Of a stretch of DNA of 64,000 nucleotides, positions 48,903 through 58,520 are shown one piece after another. The position numbers were made by a program, and so were the translations under genes. Numbering within the stretch: the stretch's first letter is position 1; each line of letters starts with the position of its first letter. The DNA is taken from positions 62,001 through 126,000 of the forward strand of contig JADJZA010000001.1 of assembly GCA_016719385.1 (NCBI GenBank). The letters run 5' to 3'. The notes below the pieces were generated by a model. The model was not told the origin of the DNA. It worked only from the letters and a program-made list of their open reading frames with translations, and ran no database searches. This DNA comes from Candidatus Microthrix subdominans (GTDB taxonomy: Bacteria; Actinomycetota; Acidimicrobiia; Acidimicrobiales; Microtrichaceae).

Positions 48903-50582
48903 ATGCCACCAGCAAACGTGACCCCAAAGAAGATGCACTTCGAGAAGTACGAGCCGTGGATCCCGGTACAGCTCACCGACCGCACATGGCCCGACCAGCG
49001 GATCGACCGAGCCCCGACCTGGTGCTCGGTCGACCTGCGCGACGGCAACCAGGCGCTGATCGACCCGATGGACCCCGCCCGCAAGCTGGCGATGTTCAAC
49101 GAGCTGGTCGCCATGGGCTTCAAGGAGATCGAGGTGGGGTTCCCGTCGGCCTCCCAGCCCGACTACGACTTCGTGCGCCAGTTGATCGAAGAGGACCTGA
49201 TCCCCGACGACGTCATCATCCAGGTGCTGGTACAGAGCCGCGCCGACCTGCTCGAGCGCACCTACGAGTGCCTGGAGGGCGCCCCCCGGGCCATCGTTCA
49301 CTTCTACAACTCGACCAACCCGTTGCAGCGGGAGGTGGTGTTCGGGTTGGATCGCGACGGCATCGTGGACATCGCCACGACCGCTGCGCGCCTGGCCCGC
49401 AAGCTGGAAGATCGCATCCCCGGCACCGAAGTTCGCTACGAGTACTCGCCCGAAAGCTTCACGCTGACCGAGCCCGACTTTGCGATCGAGATCTGCGAAG
49501 CGGTCATGGACGTGATCGAGCCCACCCCCGATCGGCCGATCGTGTTGAACCTGCCGGCCACGGTCGAGTGCTTCACCGCCAACGTCTACGGCGACTTCAT
49601 CGAGTGGTTCGGACGCACGATCTCCCGGCGGGACTCGGTCGTCATCTCGCTGCACCCCCACAACGACCGGGGCACCGGCGTGGCCGCTGCCGAGTTTGGG
49701 CTGATGGCCGGGGCCGATCGGCTGGAGGGCACGCTGTTCGGCAACGGCGAGCGCACCGGCAACCTCGACCTGGTCAACGTCGCCATGAACCTGTTCGCCA
49801 CCGGCGTGGACCCACAGCTCGACATCACCGATATCGACCGCCTGCGCCGCACCGCCGAGTACGCCAACCGGTTGGAGGTGCACCCGCGCCACCCCTATGC
49901 GGGTGACCTCGTCTACACGTCGTTCTCCGGCAGCCACCAGGATGCGATCAAGAAAGGCTTTGCAGCTCTGCCCGACGACTACGACACATGGGCCGTGCCC
50001 TACCTGCCGATCGACCCCCACCACGTGGGGCGCACCTACGAGGCGGTCATCCGGGTCAACAGTCAGAGCGGCAAGGGCGGGGTGGCCTATGTCATGTCCG
50101 AGGAGCGCGGCCTCGACCTGCCGCGGCGCATGCAGGTGGAGTTCTCCAAAACGATCCAGAACATCACCGAGGATTCGGGTACCGAGATCGACCCGGCGAC
50201 GATGTGGGCGGCATTCCGGCACGAGTACCTGCCCGAATCACCCGAATTCGAGCTGGTCGGCCACGAGTTGCACACCAAGGAGGGCCTGACCAAGGTGACC
50301 GCCCAGGTGCGCCGCAACGGATCGCATCACACCGTGGTGGGGGAGGGGTCCGGTCCCATCGGCGCCCTGGTGTTGGGTCTGCGCTCCGAGTTCGACGTCG
50401 ACCTGGACGTTGTCGATTACGAGGAGCACGCCATCGGCGCCGGTTCGGACGCCACGGCGGCCGCCTACGTCGAGAGCATCGGCCACTCCGGCCGGCCCCG
50501 CTGGGGCATCGGGTTGGACCCCAACATCACCACAGCGTCCTTCAAGGCCGTCCTCGGTGCCCTGGAGCGTCAGCTCCGATAG
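48903..50582 (+). CDS. leuA: 2-isopropylmalate synthase
   Basis: First committed step of leucine synthesis: acetyl-CoA plus 2-ketoisovalerate. 559 residues, the long actinobacterial type: SVDLRDGNQALIDPMDP (metal and catalytic region), EIEVGFPSASQPDYDFVR, LHPHNDRGTGVAAAE and GTLFGNGERTGNLD, then the LeuA C-terminal regulatory domain (about 430-555) for leucine feedback. ATG 48903 matches the family start (MPPANVTPKKM). Regulated by the leader at 48720-48820. Confidence 0.96.
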   Translation: MPPANVTPKKMHFEKYEPWIPVQLTDRTWPDQRIDRAPTWCSVDLRDGNQALIDPMDPARKLAMFNELVAMGFKEIEVGFPSASQPDYDFVRQLIEEDLIPDDVIIQVLVQSRADLLERTYECLEGAPRAIVHFYNSTNPLQREVVFGLDRDGIVDIATTAARLARKLEDRIPGTEVRYEYSPESFTLTEPDFAIEICEAVMDVIEPTPDRPIVLNLPATVECFTANVYGDFIEWFGRTISRRDSVVISLHPHNDRGTGVAAAEFGLMAGADRLEGTLFGNGERTGNLDLVNVAMNLFATGVDPQLDITDIDRLRRTAEYANRLEVHPRHPYAGDLVYTSFSGSHQDAIKKGFAALPDDYDTWAVPYLPIDPHHVGRTYEAVIRVNSQSGKGGVAYVMSEERGLDLPRRMQVEFSKTIQNITEDSGTEIDPATMWAAFRHEYLPESPEFELVGHELHTKEGLTKVTAQVRRNGSHHTVVGEGSGPIGALVLGLRSEFDVDLDVVDYEEHAIGAGSDATAAAYVESIGHSGRPRWGIGLDPNITTASFKAVLGALERQLR

Positions 50583-50626
50583 GTGCTGAGGTGGGGGGCC
50601 CGCTCCGGTAACCGTTGGCCCGCGCC

Positions 50627-50657
50627 AAAGCCACCCACGGTCGCACTGGGTGGCTTT
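50627..50657. terminator. Hairpin after leuA, first of a pair
   Basis: AAAGCCACCCA pairs perfectly with TGGGTGGCTTT around a 9-nt loop; the arms end in T or A runs, so it can work on either strand. It starts 44 bases after the leuA stop. Confidence 0.7.
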
Positions 50658-50673
50658 ACTGCACCCCCTCGGG

Positions 50674-50710
50674 AGTAAAGCCACCCAGCTCATGCATGGG
50701 TGGCTTTACT
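50674..50710. terminator. Hairpin after leuA, second of a pair
   Basis: AGTAAAGCCACCCA pairs perfectly (14 bp) with TGGGTGGCTTTACT around GCTCATGCA. It repeats the sequence of the first hairpin and its right arm overlaps the stop codon of the convergent nitroreductase gene. Probable bidirectional terminator. Confidence 0.7.
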
Positions 50711-51230
50711 GTGTGCCGTGCGAGAGGTGGAACACGGGGTGGTTCGGAGCGATACGCGCCAGTTCCGCCGCCGAAGCGTCGCCGTCGACCCCGTCGAAGA
50801 ACGCCCCCACCTCGAACGCCCAGCGCTTCAGGTAGGCGCGCAGGATCGGCTCCTTGTCGGCGTCGGCCACCTCGCTGGCGGTGAACGCTTCGATGGACCG
50901 GCCGACCCGCAGTTCCCCTCCACCGGTGACCCGCAGGTTGCGGACCCACTGGGTCTCGCCCCGCGGCGCCACCAGGTAGCGCTCTTGACCGATCTTCAAC
51001 GGGTTGACCGGCGCGGAGCGCCACTCGCCGCTGCTGCGACCCCGAACCCGCAGCTCGCGGGCACCCCACACCGAGATGCCGACCCGGCTTAGGCGCCGTA
51101 CGAGCCGGTTCATCAGGTTGCGGCTGAGCCATCCCGGCGCGGCGTAGTGCGTTCGGGGTAGCCCGGCGGCAGCCGGCCGTTCGGGCGTTGGCGAGTCCGA
51201 GGCTGTCGGGTGGGCGGTGATCGAGTTCAT
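50706..51230 (-). CDS. Deazaflavin-dependent nitroreductase family protein
   Basis: 174 residues, Ddn/DUF385 split-barrel fold that usually binds F420 or FMN. ARELRVRGRSSGEWRSAPVN-type start of the barrel (VRGRSSGEWRSAPV), RYLVAPRGETQWVRNLRVTG and a C-terminal FDGVDGDASAAELARIAPNHPVF-like end (ELARIAPNHPVF). ATG 51230 has GGAG seven bases upstream. Divergent from a TetR gene with two palindromes between, so it is probably controlled by that repressor. Confidence 0.85.
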   Translation of the reverse strand: MNSITAHPTASDSPTPERPAAAGLPRTHYAAPGWLSRNLMNRLVRRLSRVGISVWGARELRVRGRSSGEWRSAPVNPLKIGQERYLVAPRGETQWVRNLRVTGGGELRVGRSIEAFTASEVADADKEPILRAYLKRWAFEVGAFFDGVDGDASAAELARIAPNHPVFHLSHGTQ

Positions 51231-51250
51231 GGATCGCTCCTGCCAGTAAC

Positions 51251-51269
51251 CCGAGAGCACCGCTCTCGG
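51251..51269. promoter_or_regulatory. Operator-like palindrome 1
   Basis: CCGAGAGC-ACC-GCTCTCGG, a perfect 8-bp inverted repeat 21 bases upstream of the nitroreductase start. Its core AGAGC-N3-GCTCT is shared with the palindrome at 51303-51319. Likely TetR binding site. Confidence 0.65.
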
Positions 51270-51302
51270 TTCGTCCATCGTGAACTCTCGTCCCGATAAA
51301 AG

Positions 51303-51319
51303 CAAGAGCACTGCTCTTG
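51303..51319. promoter_or_regulatory. Operator-like palindrome 2
   Basis: CAAGAGC-ACT-GCTCTTG, a perfect 7-bp inverted repeat 41 bases before the TetR ATG. Same core as palindrome 1, centres 51 bp apart (about five helical turns), placing both sites on one face of the DNA. Confidence 0.65.
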
Positions 51320-51359
51320 TTTGTTGGCAGTGTTCTCGCTCGTCGGTCATCATGTACCG

Positions 51360-52118
51360 ATGGAGCCCAAGCCCACCGGGGTACGCGCCCGGGCCCGCGC
51401 CGAGTTCGTCGGCGAGATCAAAGCGGCCGCCAGGTCGCAGCTGCGCACGGACGGGGCCGACTCGCTGTCGCTCCGGGCGGTCGCCCGACAGCTGGGCGTG
51501 GCCTCCTCGGCGCTGTACCGGTACTTCCCGAGCCGCGACGACCTGCTGACAGCGCTGATCTCCGACGCCTACGGCGATCTCGCTTCGGCGGCAGAACGTG
51601 CCACCGTCGAATCGGCGGGAAAGCCGTTCGTCGAGCGGTGGGTCAGCCTTGCTCGAGCGATCAGGTCGTGGGCGCTGAAGCACCGACATGAGTACGCACT
51701 GATCTACGGCAGCCCCGTGCCCGGCTACGTGGCGCCCCCGGAGACCGCCCAGCCGGCCCGGCGCCTCACGTCGACATGGCTGTCGGTGCTGACCGATGCG
51801 GCTGCGGACGGTGAGCTTCTCCAGCATCGGTTCGACGCACCGCCGGCCACGGCGGAGGCCCTTGATGTCATCCGATCGCTGTCCCAGGACGCCATCGGCC
51901 GCTCGTCGGCCGCACACCCGGACGGGGCGGAGCTGAGCGATGGGCAGCTGAGGGCGGCGACCGGGGTCTGGACCCAGCTGTTCGGCCACCTCAGCTTCGA
52001 GCTGTTCGGCCAGTTCCAGAACGTGGTCGCCGATCCGGAGGAGTTCTTCGACGTGCAGATGCGGGAGGCGGGGTGCCGCCTGGCCGGACCGTCGGCGTCC
52101 GGCGACGGCCGGGACTGA
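51360..52118 (+). CDS. TetR-family transcriptional regulator
   Basis: 252 residues. N-terminal HTH: AARSQLRTDGADSLSLRAVA, RQLGVASSALYRYFPSRDDLL (LGVASSALYRYFPSRDDLL); C-terminal ligand domain of the WHG/TetR_C type with RAIRSWALKHRHEYALIYGSP-like segment (KHRHEYALIYGSPVPGY). Divergent from the nitroreductase gene; two matching palindromes in the 129-base spacer suggest it represses both genes. Confidence 0.88.
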   Translation: MEPKPTGVRARARAEFVGEIKAAARSQLRTDGADSLSLRAVARQLGVASSALYRYFPSRDDLLTALISDAYGDLASAAERATVESAGKPFVERWVSLARAIRSWALKHRHEYALIYGSPVPGYVAPPETAQPARRLTSTWLSVLTDAAADGELLQHRFDAPPATAEALDVIRSLSQDAIGRSSAAHPDGAELSDGQLRAATGVWTQLFGHLSFELFGQFQNVVADPEEFFDVQMREAGCRLAGPSASGDGRD

Positions 52119-52182
52119 CCAGCGCCGAACGGGCTGGGTATCCTGCGGGCTAACCACGGCAGGACCTACCTTCGGAGCACGC

Positions 52183-52986
52183 ATGCCTGCACAGCCAGAC
52201 ATCGGCGAATCGGCGCCAACCCAGTCCAGCCCCGACCACGACCACGCCCACGCCAAGGACCGCACCCACTCCTCGGGTCGTTCCGGCGCGAACTGGCAGG
52301 TGCACCATCACCGAGACGTCTCCGGGGGCGCCGCCAGGGCTGCGGTGTTCGGTATCTCCGACGGGCTCGTGTCCAACACTGCGCTCATCCTTGGCGTTGC
52401 GGGCGCCAACCCACCGGCCAACACGGTGCTGGTCGCCGGCCTGGCCGGGTTGATCGCCGGAGCGGTGTCGATGGCCGCCGGCGAGTACGTGTCGATGCAG
52501 GCGCAAAAGGAACTGATCGAGCGTGAGCTGAGCGTCGAGGCTGAGGCGATCAAGAATCATCCGGAGAGCGAACATCGCGAGCTGGTCAGGCTGTATCGGT
52601 CCCGCGGTGTCGACCGTCAGACCGCCGAACGCATGACCACCCAGGTGATGGCCGACCCCGAGCTGGCCCTCGAGGTCCATGCCATGGAGGAACTGGGCCT
52701 GCACGCCGAGTCGATCGGCTCGCCATGGCAGGCGGCCGGGTCGTCGTTCGTGGCGTTCACGGTGGGCGCCATCGTGCCGCTGGTGCCGTGGATCATCGGC
52801 TCGGGCACCGGCGCCATCGTGGCATCGGTGGTCGCCGCCACCATCCTGTCGGCCGTGGTCGGAGGTCTGCTGGCCCGGTTCACCGAACGGTCGGTGGTGC
52901 TCTCCGGGGCGCGGCAGGTGTTGATTACCGCCTTCTCGTGCGTCATTACCTACGGCATCGGTTCGGTGGTGGGTGCCAACGTCTAA
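52183..52986 (+). CDS. VIT1/CCC1-family iron/manganese transporter
   Basis: 267 residues. A His/Asp-rich cytoplasmic tail (DHDHAHAKDRTH), then VSGGAARAAVFGISDGLVSN, GLAGLIAGAVSMAAGEYVSM, a helical cytoplasmic domain (about 105-165, with Glu-rich metal-binding character) and three C-terminal helices. These match VIT1/CCC1 proteins that export or sequester Fe2+/Mn2+. Overlaps the lhr start by 14 bases. Confidence 0.9.
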   Translation: MPAQPDIGESAPTQSSPDHDHAHAKDRTHSSGRSGANWQVHHHRDVSGGAARAAVFGISDGLVSNTALILGVAGANPPANTVLVAGLAGLIAGAVSMAAGEYVSMQAQKELIERELSVEAEAIKNHPESEHRELVRLYRSRGVDRQTAERMTTQVMADPELALEVHAMEELGLHAESIGSPWQAAGSSFVAFTVGAIVPLVPWIIGSGTGAIVASVVAATILSAVVGGLLARFTERSVVLSGARQVLITAFSCVITYGIGSVVGANV

Positions 52987-55900
52987 GGCCGCCGCCGAAG
53001 TGGGCGGTGCACGCGCCGACCGAGCGGCGAAGGCCCAACTGGAGGATGCCGGGGCGGCATTTTCCGAGCCGGTGCGGACCTGGTTTGGCGCGGCCTTTCC
53101 CGAGGCGACCCCCGCCCAGGCCTTGGCGTGGCCGCCGATCGCGGCCGGCGAGCACACCCTGTTGTGCGCCCCGACCGGGTCGGGCAAGACGCTGGCGGCA
53201 TTCCTGTGGGCGATCGACCGGCTGGGTACCGATCCCCGGCCGGACGGAGTTGGCACCCGGGTGGTGTACCTGTCGCCGCTGCGGGCGTTGGCGGTCGACA
53301 TCGAGAAGAACCTGCGCAGCCCGATCCGGGGCATCGAGCTGGCGGCGCAACGGTTGGGCGGGTCGTTCACCGCGCCTTCGGTGGGGTTGCGCACCGGCGA
53401 CACCTCGCAGGAGGACCGGCGCAAGATGGCCCGCCACCCGCCCGACATCCTGGTCACCACCCCCGAGTCGCTCTACCTGCTGCTGACGTCGGCCGCCCGG
53501 GAGGGACTCTCCGGTGTGCAGACGGTGATCGTCGACGAGATCCACGCGCTGGCGACGACCAAGCGCGGCGCCCACATGGCGTTCAGCCTGGAGCGTCTCA
53601 CCGCGTGGGTGACCGGCCACGACCACCCGGCCCCGCAGCGCATCGGATTGTCCGCGACGCAGCGGCCCCTCGAAACCGTGGCCGGGTTTCTCGGGGGTCG
53701 GGAGGTGAGCGGCGCCGCCTCCAAGCCGCGCCCGGTGCGCATCGTCGACGCCGGTATCACCAAGGAACTCGACCTGGAGGTGCGGGTGCCGATCGAGGAC
53801 ATGGCGTCGCTCGGCACGATCGTCGAGGAACCCCAGGCGGGTGCGGCCGCCGCCGGGCCGCAGCGGCGCAGCATCTGGCCCTCGATGCATCCGGCCCTGC
53901 TCGAGCTGGTGGAGCAACATCGCTCGACGCTGATCTTCGTCAACGCCCGGCGCATGTCCGAGCGTCTGGCCAGCCGACTCAACGAACTCCACGACGAGGC
54001 CAACCTCCAGGCGGAGGCTGCGACGGCGACGGGCCGCTCCGACGTGGTCGCCGCCGGCGCCGAATCGATCGGTACGTCCAACCCGGACGGCATCGAGCTG
54101 GTGAAGGCCCATCACGGGTCGCTGTCGCGCGAGCGACGGCTGCTGATCGAGGACGAGCTGAAGCGTGGCGAGCTCGCCGGGCTGGTCGCCACCTCCAGCC
54201 TGGAGCTGGGCATCGACATGGGTGCGGTCGACCTGGTGATCCAGGTGGCCTCCCCCGGCTCGGTTGCCGCCGGGTTGCAGCGCATTGGCAGGGCCGGGCA
54301 CCAGGTGGGCGTGCCCTCGCGTGGGCGCATCTTCCCCCGTCACCGGGCCGACCTGCTCGAGACGGCGGTGGTGGCCGAGCGCATGCACTCGGGCGAGATC
54401 GAGCACACCAGGATCGTGCGCAACCCCCTCGACGTGTTGGCCCAGCAGCTGGTGGCCACCGTGGCGTTGGACGACGTCACCGTCGACGAGCTGTACGGCA
54501 TGGCTCGCGCCTGCGCAAACTTCGCCGAGCTGTCCGAGGCCCAGTTTCGCAACACGTTGGACCTGGTGTCGGGCCGCTATCCGGCCGAGGAGTTCGGCGG
54601 CCTGTCGCCCCGGGTTGTGTGGGATCGTACCGACGATGTCGTCCGGGCCCGGCGCGGGACCCAACGCATTGCGGTCACGTCGGGCGGCACCATCCCCGAC
54701 CGGGGGCTCTATGCGGTGGTCCTGCCCGACGGCACCCGGGTGGGCGAGCTCGACGAGGAGATGGTCTACGAGAGCCGGGTGGGGGAGACCTTCCTGCTGG
54801 GCGCCACCACCTGGCGCATCGAGGACATCACCTTCCAGAAGGTGGTGGTCACCCCGGCGCCCGGTGTGCCCGGCAAGATGCCGTTCTGGCACGGCGACGG
54901 GCCCGGCCGCCCCGTGGAACTGGGCCGTGCGGTCGGCGCGTTCGTGCGCGAGGTGCGCTCCGCCAAGCGCAGCGATGGGGCCGCCAGGCTGCGGGCCGCT
55001 GGGCTGGACGAGTGGGCCACCGAGAACCTGCTCGGCTACCTCGACGATCAGGCCGAGGCCACCTCGGTCGTCCCCGACGACCACACGATCGTCGTCGAAC
55101 GGTTTCGCGACGAGATCGGTGACTGGCGCATCTGCGTGCTGTCGCCGTTCGGCGGCCGGGTGCACGCCCCCTGGGCGGTGGCGCTGCGCCAGCGCCTGGC
55201 CGACCGCTGGGACGAGGAGCTGGGCGAGGGCGCAGTCGAGGTGATGTGGGCCGACGACGGCATCGTCATCCGCCTGCCCGAGGCGGTCGAGGAGCTGCCG
55301 CTCGAGGAGCTGATGATCGACCCGGACGAGGCCGAGGCGCTCGTCGTGGCGGCTCTGCCGTCGACGGCGGCGTTCGCCTCGGCGTTTCGGGAGTCGGCCG
55401 CCCGGTCGTTGCTGTTGCCCAAGCGCCGCCCCGACCAGCGCACCCCGCTGTGGCAGCAGCGCCAGCGGGCGGCCGACCTGCTCGGCGTCGCCGCCAAGTA
55501 TCCGCAGTTCCCCATCCTGTTGGAGGCCACCCGGGAGTTGCTGGAGGACCACTTCGACCTGCCGGCACTTCGCACCCTGCTCGGCGATCTGGCCCAGCGC
55601 CGCACCCGGCTGGTGGCCGTCGATACCGACACCGCCTCGCCCTTCGCCCAGTCGCTGGTGTTCGGCTGGGTGGCGGTGTACCTGTACGAAGGCGACGCCC
55701 CGCTGGCCGAACGTCGGGCCGCGGCGTTGGCCCTCGACCGTGACCTGCTCGCCGACCTGCTCGGCTCCGAGGAGCTGCGCTCGTTGCTCGACGCCGACGT
55801 CGTCGCCCAGGTGGAGCTGGAACGCCAGCGCCTGGCGGACGGCCGCCGGGCCCGGGACGCCGACGAGGCCCACGACCTGCTGCGCTCCATCGGGCCGCTG

Positions 55901-57706
55901 GCGGCCAGCGATATCGAGGTTCGTAGCGAGGCCGATGCGGCGACGGTGGGCGCCTGGATCGAGCAGCTGGTCACCGCACGACGCGCCTACGACGTGTCGA
56001 TCGCCGGCGAGGCCAGGCTGGCGGCGGCCGAGGACGCCGGGCGGCTCCGCGACGCACTCGGCGTGCCTGTCCCCCTTGGGCTCCCCACCGAGTTCACCGA
56101 CGCCGGTCCCACCCCGGTTCGAGACCTGGTCGGTCGCTACGCCCGCACCCACGGCCCGTTCACCGCCACCGAGCTGGCCGCCTGGTTCGGCTTTCCGCTC
56201 GATGTGGTGCGGGTGACGCTGGACGGGCTGGCCTCCGACGGGGTGGTCAGCTCGGGCGAGTTCCGCCCGGGGGGCGCCGGCAGCGAGTGGGTGGATGCCG
56301 ACGTCCTGCGCCAACTGCGGCGCCGCAGCCTGGCCGCCCTGCGGCGCGAGGTGGAGCCGGTTGATGGCGACGCCCTGGCCCGGTTCCTGCCCTCCTGGCA
56401 GCACGTCGGCAGCCGCCGCACCGGCGTAGACGCGGTGGCCGATGCCGTCGAGACGCTGGAGGGCGCCGCACTGGCCGTGTCGATCCTCGACGTCGACCTG
56501 CTGGGCGTGCGGGTGCGCGACTACTCGCCGGCGATGCTCGATGAGCTGTGCACGTCTGGCGAGGTGGTGTGGGCCGGCGCCGGGTCGCTGGGGGCCAGCG
56601 ACGGTCGCATCCGGCTGGCTTTTCGAGACCGGGCGGCGCTGTTGCTGCCCGAGCCGATCGAGTCGCCCGACGAGCCGCACCACCGGGCGATCACCGAGCG
56701 TTTGGCTGCATCCGGTGCCTCCTTCTGGGGCGATCTTCAGGCCGCCGTCGCCGCCGCCGAGCTCCCCTACGACGATCCGACCGTGCTCGAGGCGCTGTGG
56801 GACCTGGTGTGGGCGGGTGTGGTCACCAACGACTCGCTGGCCCCGGTGCGCTCACGCGTGGTGGCCGGGCCGCGCCGTCGCCTGTCGTCGGGCGGTGGCG
56901 GCCGGGGACGTGGCGGTCGCGCAGGCCGGCGGGGCGCTGGCCCCCCCCGGGGGGCGCGTGTTTCCAGGCTGGGCCCGCCCGCTGCGGCCGGCCGTTGGTC
57001 GCTGGTCGCCGGGCTCACCGGTGGCGCCGCAGCGCCGTCCGGGTCCGGTCCTGGCTCAGCCTCGGTGGAGGTGCGCACCGCGCGGGCGATGAGCCTGCTC
57101 GACCGTTACGGCGTGCTCACCCGGGAGATGGCGCTGGCCGAGGGGGCCGAGGGCGGCTTCGCCGGGGTGTACCCGGTGCTCAAGTTGTTGGAGGAGCGGG
57201 GCGAGGTGCGCCGGGGGTACTTCGTCGCCGGGTTGGGCGCCGCCCAGTTTGCCCACGAGGGCGCTGCCGAGCGGCTGCGAACCGAACGGGAGTCAGCGCC
57301 CGCCGAGCCCCAGGTGCGCACTCTGGCGGCGGTCGACACCGCCCAGCCCTACGGCGCAGCGCTGGCCTGGCCCGAGTCCTCCGGCAACCCCACGCGCACG
57401 GTGGGCGCCCACGTGGTGCTCATCGACGGCATCCCGGCGGCTTACCTCGACCGTGGCCAGCGCAGCCTGATCACCTTCAGCGGCGACGACGGCAACGACA
57501 CCAGCAACATCGGCGACAGCCGTGGAGGAGCGGCCGCCCGCACTGAGCTGTGGGTGCCTGCGATGGCGCAGCTGGTCGAGGACGGCCGGGTGTCCAAGAT
57601 GGAGCTGACGACGATCGACGGTGAGCCGTCGGCCTCCCATCGATTGGCACCCACCTTCAAAGCGGCCGGCTTCCAGACCGGCTACCGGGGCCTCACCCTC
57701 CGCTGA
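52973..57706 (+). CDS. lhr: Lhr-type ATP-dependent helicase
   Basis: 1577 residues, full-length Lhr with core and C-terminal extension. Walker A CAPTGSGKT (66-73 region), DEIH box (188-191), SATQRPLETVAGFL, ELGIDMGAVDLVIQVASP and QRIGRAGH motifs of the second RecA domain, then winged-helix and beta-barrel domains. A Gly/Arg-rich low-complexity linker (around 1295-1330) joins the last domain, which ends with an AlkZ-like HTH pattern. In mycobacteria Lhr is induced by DNA damage. GTG start overlapping the VIT1-like gene. Confidence 0.94.
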   Translation: MPTSKAAAEVGGARADRAAKAQLEDAGAAFSEPVRTWFGAAFPEATPAQALAWPPIAAGEHTLLCAPTGSGKTLAAFLWAIDRLGTDPRPDGVGTRVVYLSPLRALAVDIEKNLRSPIRGIELAAQRLGGSFTAPSVGLRTGDTSQEDRRKMARHPPDILVTTPESLYLLLTSAAREGLSGVQTVIVDEIHALATTKRGAHMAFSLERLTAWVTGHDHPAPQRIGLSATQRPLETVAGFLGGREVSGAASKPRPVRIVDAGITKELDLEVRVPIEDMASLGTIVEEPQAGAAAAGPQRRSIWPSMHPALLELVEQHRSTLIFVNARRMSERLASRLNELHDEANLQAEAATATGRSDVVAAGAESIGTSNPDGIELVKAHHGSLSRERRLLIEDELKRGELAGLVATSSLELGIDMGAVDLVIQVASPGSVAAGLQRIGRAGHQVGVPSRGRIFPRHRADLLETAVVAERMHSGEIEHTRIVRNPLDVLAQQLVATVALDDVTVDELYGMARACANFAELSEAQFRNTLDLVSGRYPAEEFGGLSPRVVWDRTDDVVRARRGTQRIAVTSGGTIPDRGLYAVVLPDGTRVGELDEEMVYESRVGETFLLGATTWRIEDITFQKVVVTPAPGVPGKMPFWHGDGPGRPVELGRAVGAFVREVRSAKRSDGAARLRAAGLDEWATENLLGYLDDQAEATSVVPDDHTIVVERFRDEIGDWRICVLSPFGGRVHAPWAVALRQRLADRWDEELGEGAVEVMWADDGIVIRLPEAVEELPLEELMIDPDEAEALVVAALPSTAAFASAFRESAARSLLLPKRRPDQRTPLWQQRQRAADLLGVAAKYPQFPILLEATRELLEDHFDLPALRTLLGDLAQRRTRLVAVDTDTASPFAQSLVFGWVAVYLYEGDAPLAERRAAALALDRDLLADLLGSEELRSLLDADVVAQVELERQRLADGRRARDADEAHDLLRSIGPLAASDIEVRSEADAATVGAWIEQLVTARRAYDVSIAGEARLAAAEDAGRLRDALGVPVPLGLPTEFTDAGPTPVRDLVGRYARTHGPFTATELAAWFGFPLDVVRVTLDGLASDGVVSSGEFRPGGAGSEWVDADVLRQLRRRSLAALRREVEPVDGDALARFLPSWQHVGSRRTGVDAVADAVETLEGAALAVSILDVDLLGVRVRDYSPAMLDELCTSGEVVWAGAGSLGASDGRIRLAFRDRAALLLPEPIESPDEPHHRAITERLAASGASFWGDLQAAVAAAELPYDDPTVLEALWDLVWAGVVTNDSLAPVRSRVVAGPRRRLSSGGGGRGRGGRAGRRGAGPPRGARVSRLGPPAAAGRWSLVAGLTGGAAAPSGSGPGSASVEVRTARAMSLLDRYGVLTREMALAEGAEGGFAGVYPVLKLLEERGEVRRGYFVAGLGAAQFAHEGAAERLRTERESAPAEPQVRTLAAVDTAQPYGAALAWPESSGNPTRTVGAHVVLIDGIPAAYLDRGQRSLITFSGDDGNDTSNIGDSRGGAAARTELWVPAMAQLVEDGRVSKMELTTIDGEPSASHRLAPTFKAAGFQTGYRGLTLR

Positions 57707-57818
57707 CAGCCCCAGCGCAGTCGACACCCTGGGAGTTGGGACCCAGCCCGGGGCGGGGCGCTCAGGTGGATTGTGCGTCTGGCGCGGTTGCGTCCTTGGA
57801 GACGCTCGTCCGCCCTGC

Positions 57819-58520
57819 CTAGGCCTGGGGCCGAAGCTCCCCGTCGAGGAGCCCCACCAGTTCGTCGAGGTCGCGCACCTCGTGGTCTGCGTCCGATCGA
57901 AACCCGGGGTTATCACCGGTCCGGTTGAGGTAGATCGAGGTGGCACCGGCTGCGTTGGCGCCCTCGACGTCGTCCCAGTCGTCGCCGATGTGGGCGAGCT
58001 CGGTGACGTCGACCCCCAGCTGGGATGCGACCATGGCGAACGCCCGGGGGTCCGGCTTTTCGAACCCGTGGTCGGGGCCGAGCACCACAGCGTCAAAGGT
58101 GTCGTGGAGCCCGCACCGTTCCGGGTAGGTGTTGCCGTTGCTGAGCAGACCCAGTCGATAGCGGCCCTTCAGCAAGGCGATCGCCGGGGCGACGTCCGCA
58201 AACAGCTCGATCTGGTTGAACCTGATGTTCATGTAGTGCTCGACGAGGACGGCCGCCGCGGCATCGGGCGTTGGGTGGCCTTGCGCAGTCAGCACCTCGG
58301 CAAAGGACCGCTCCCGCACCTCCTCGAGCCGGTGGGTGGCGCCGCGGAACCGCTGAACCAGCACGTCCCGCGCCTGGTCCATCGCCTCGGGGGTGACGGC
58401 GCCGGCCGGCACGTCGCCGCGCCGCTCCATCTCGGCGATGGTCGCCCGAAGTGCCCGACGTTTCACGGCGTCGAAGTCCCACAGCGTCTGGTCGGCATCG
58501 AAGCTCAGGGCGACGATCAT
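57819..58520 (-). CDS. HAD-superfamily hydrolase
   Basis: 233 residues; motif I SFDADQTLWDF, motif II LLSNGNT, Lys in FEKPDPRAF, motif IV HIGDDWDDVEGA. The cap is helical, as in haloacid dehalogenase-like phosphatases (YjjG group). All catalytic residues are present. Its ATG overlaps the stop of a methyltransferase remnant upstream (58517-58663). Confidence 0.87.
   Translation of the reverse strand: MIVALSFDADQTLWDFDAVKRRALRATIAEMERRGDVPAGAVTPEAMDQARDVLVQRFRGATHRLEEVRERSFAEVLTAQGHPTPDAAAAVLVEHYMNIRFNQIELFADVAPAIALLKGRYRLGLLSNGNTYPERCGLHDTFDAVVLGPDHGFEKPDPRAFAMVASQLGVDVTELAHIGDDWDDVEGANAAGATSIYLNRTGDNPGFRSDADHEVRDLDELVGLLDGELRPQA

Noticed and set aside
52946..56683. A 1,245-codon open frame on the minus strand opposite lhr
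   Set aside because: It is antisense to a full-length Lhr helicase with all motifs. Long reverse frames are expected in very GC-rich genes and the translation has no recognisable domain.
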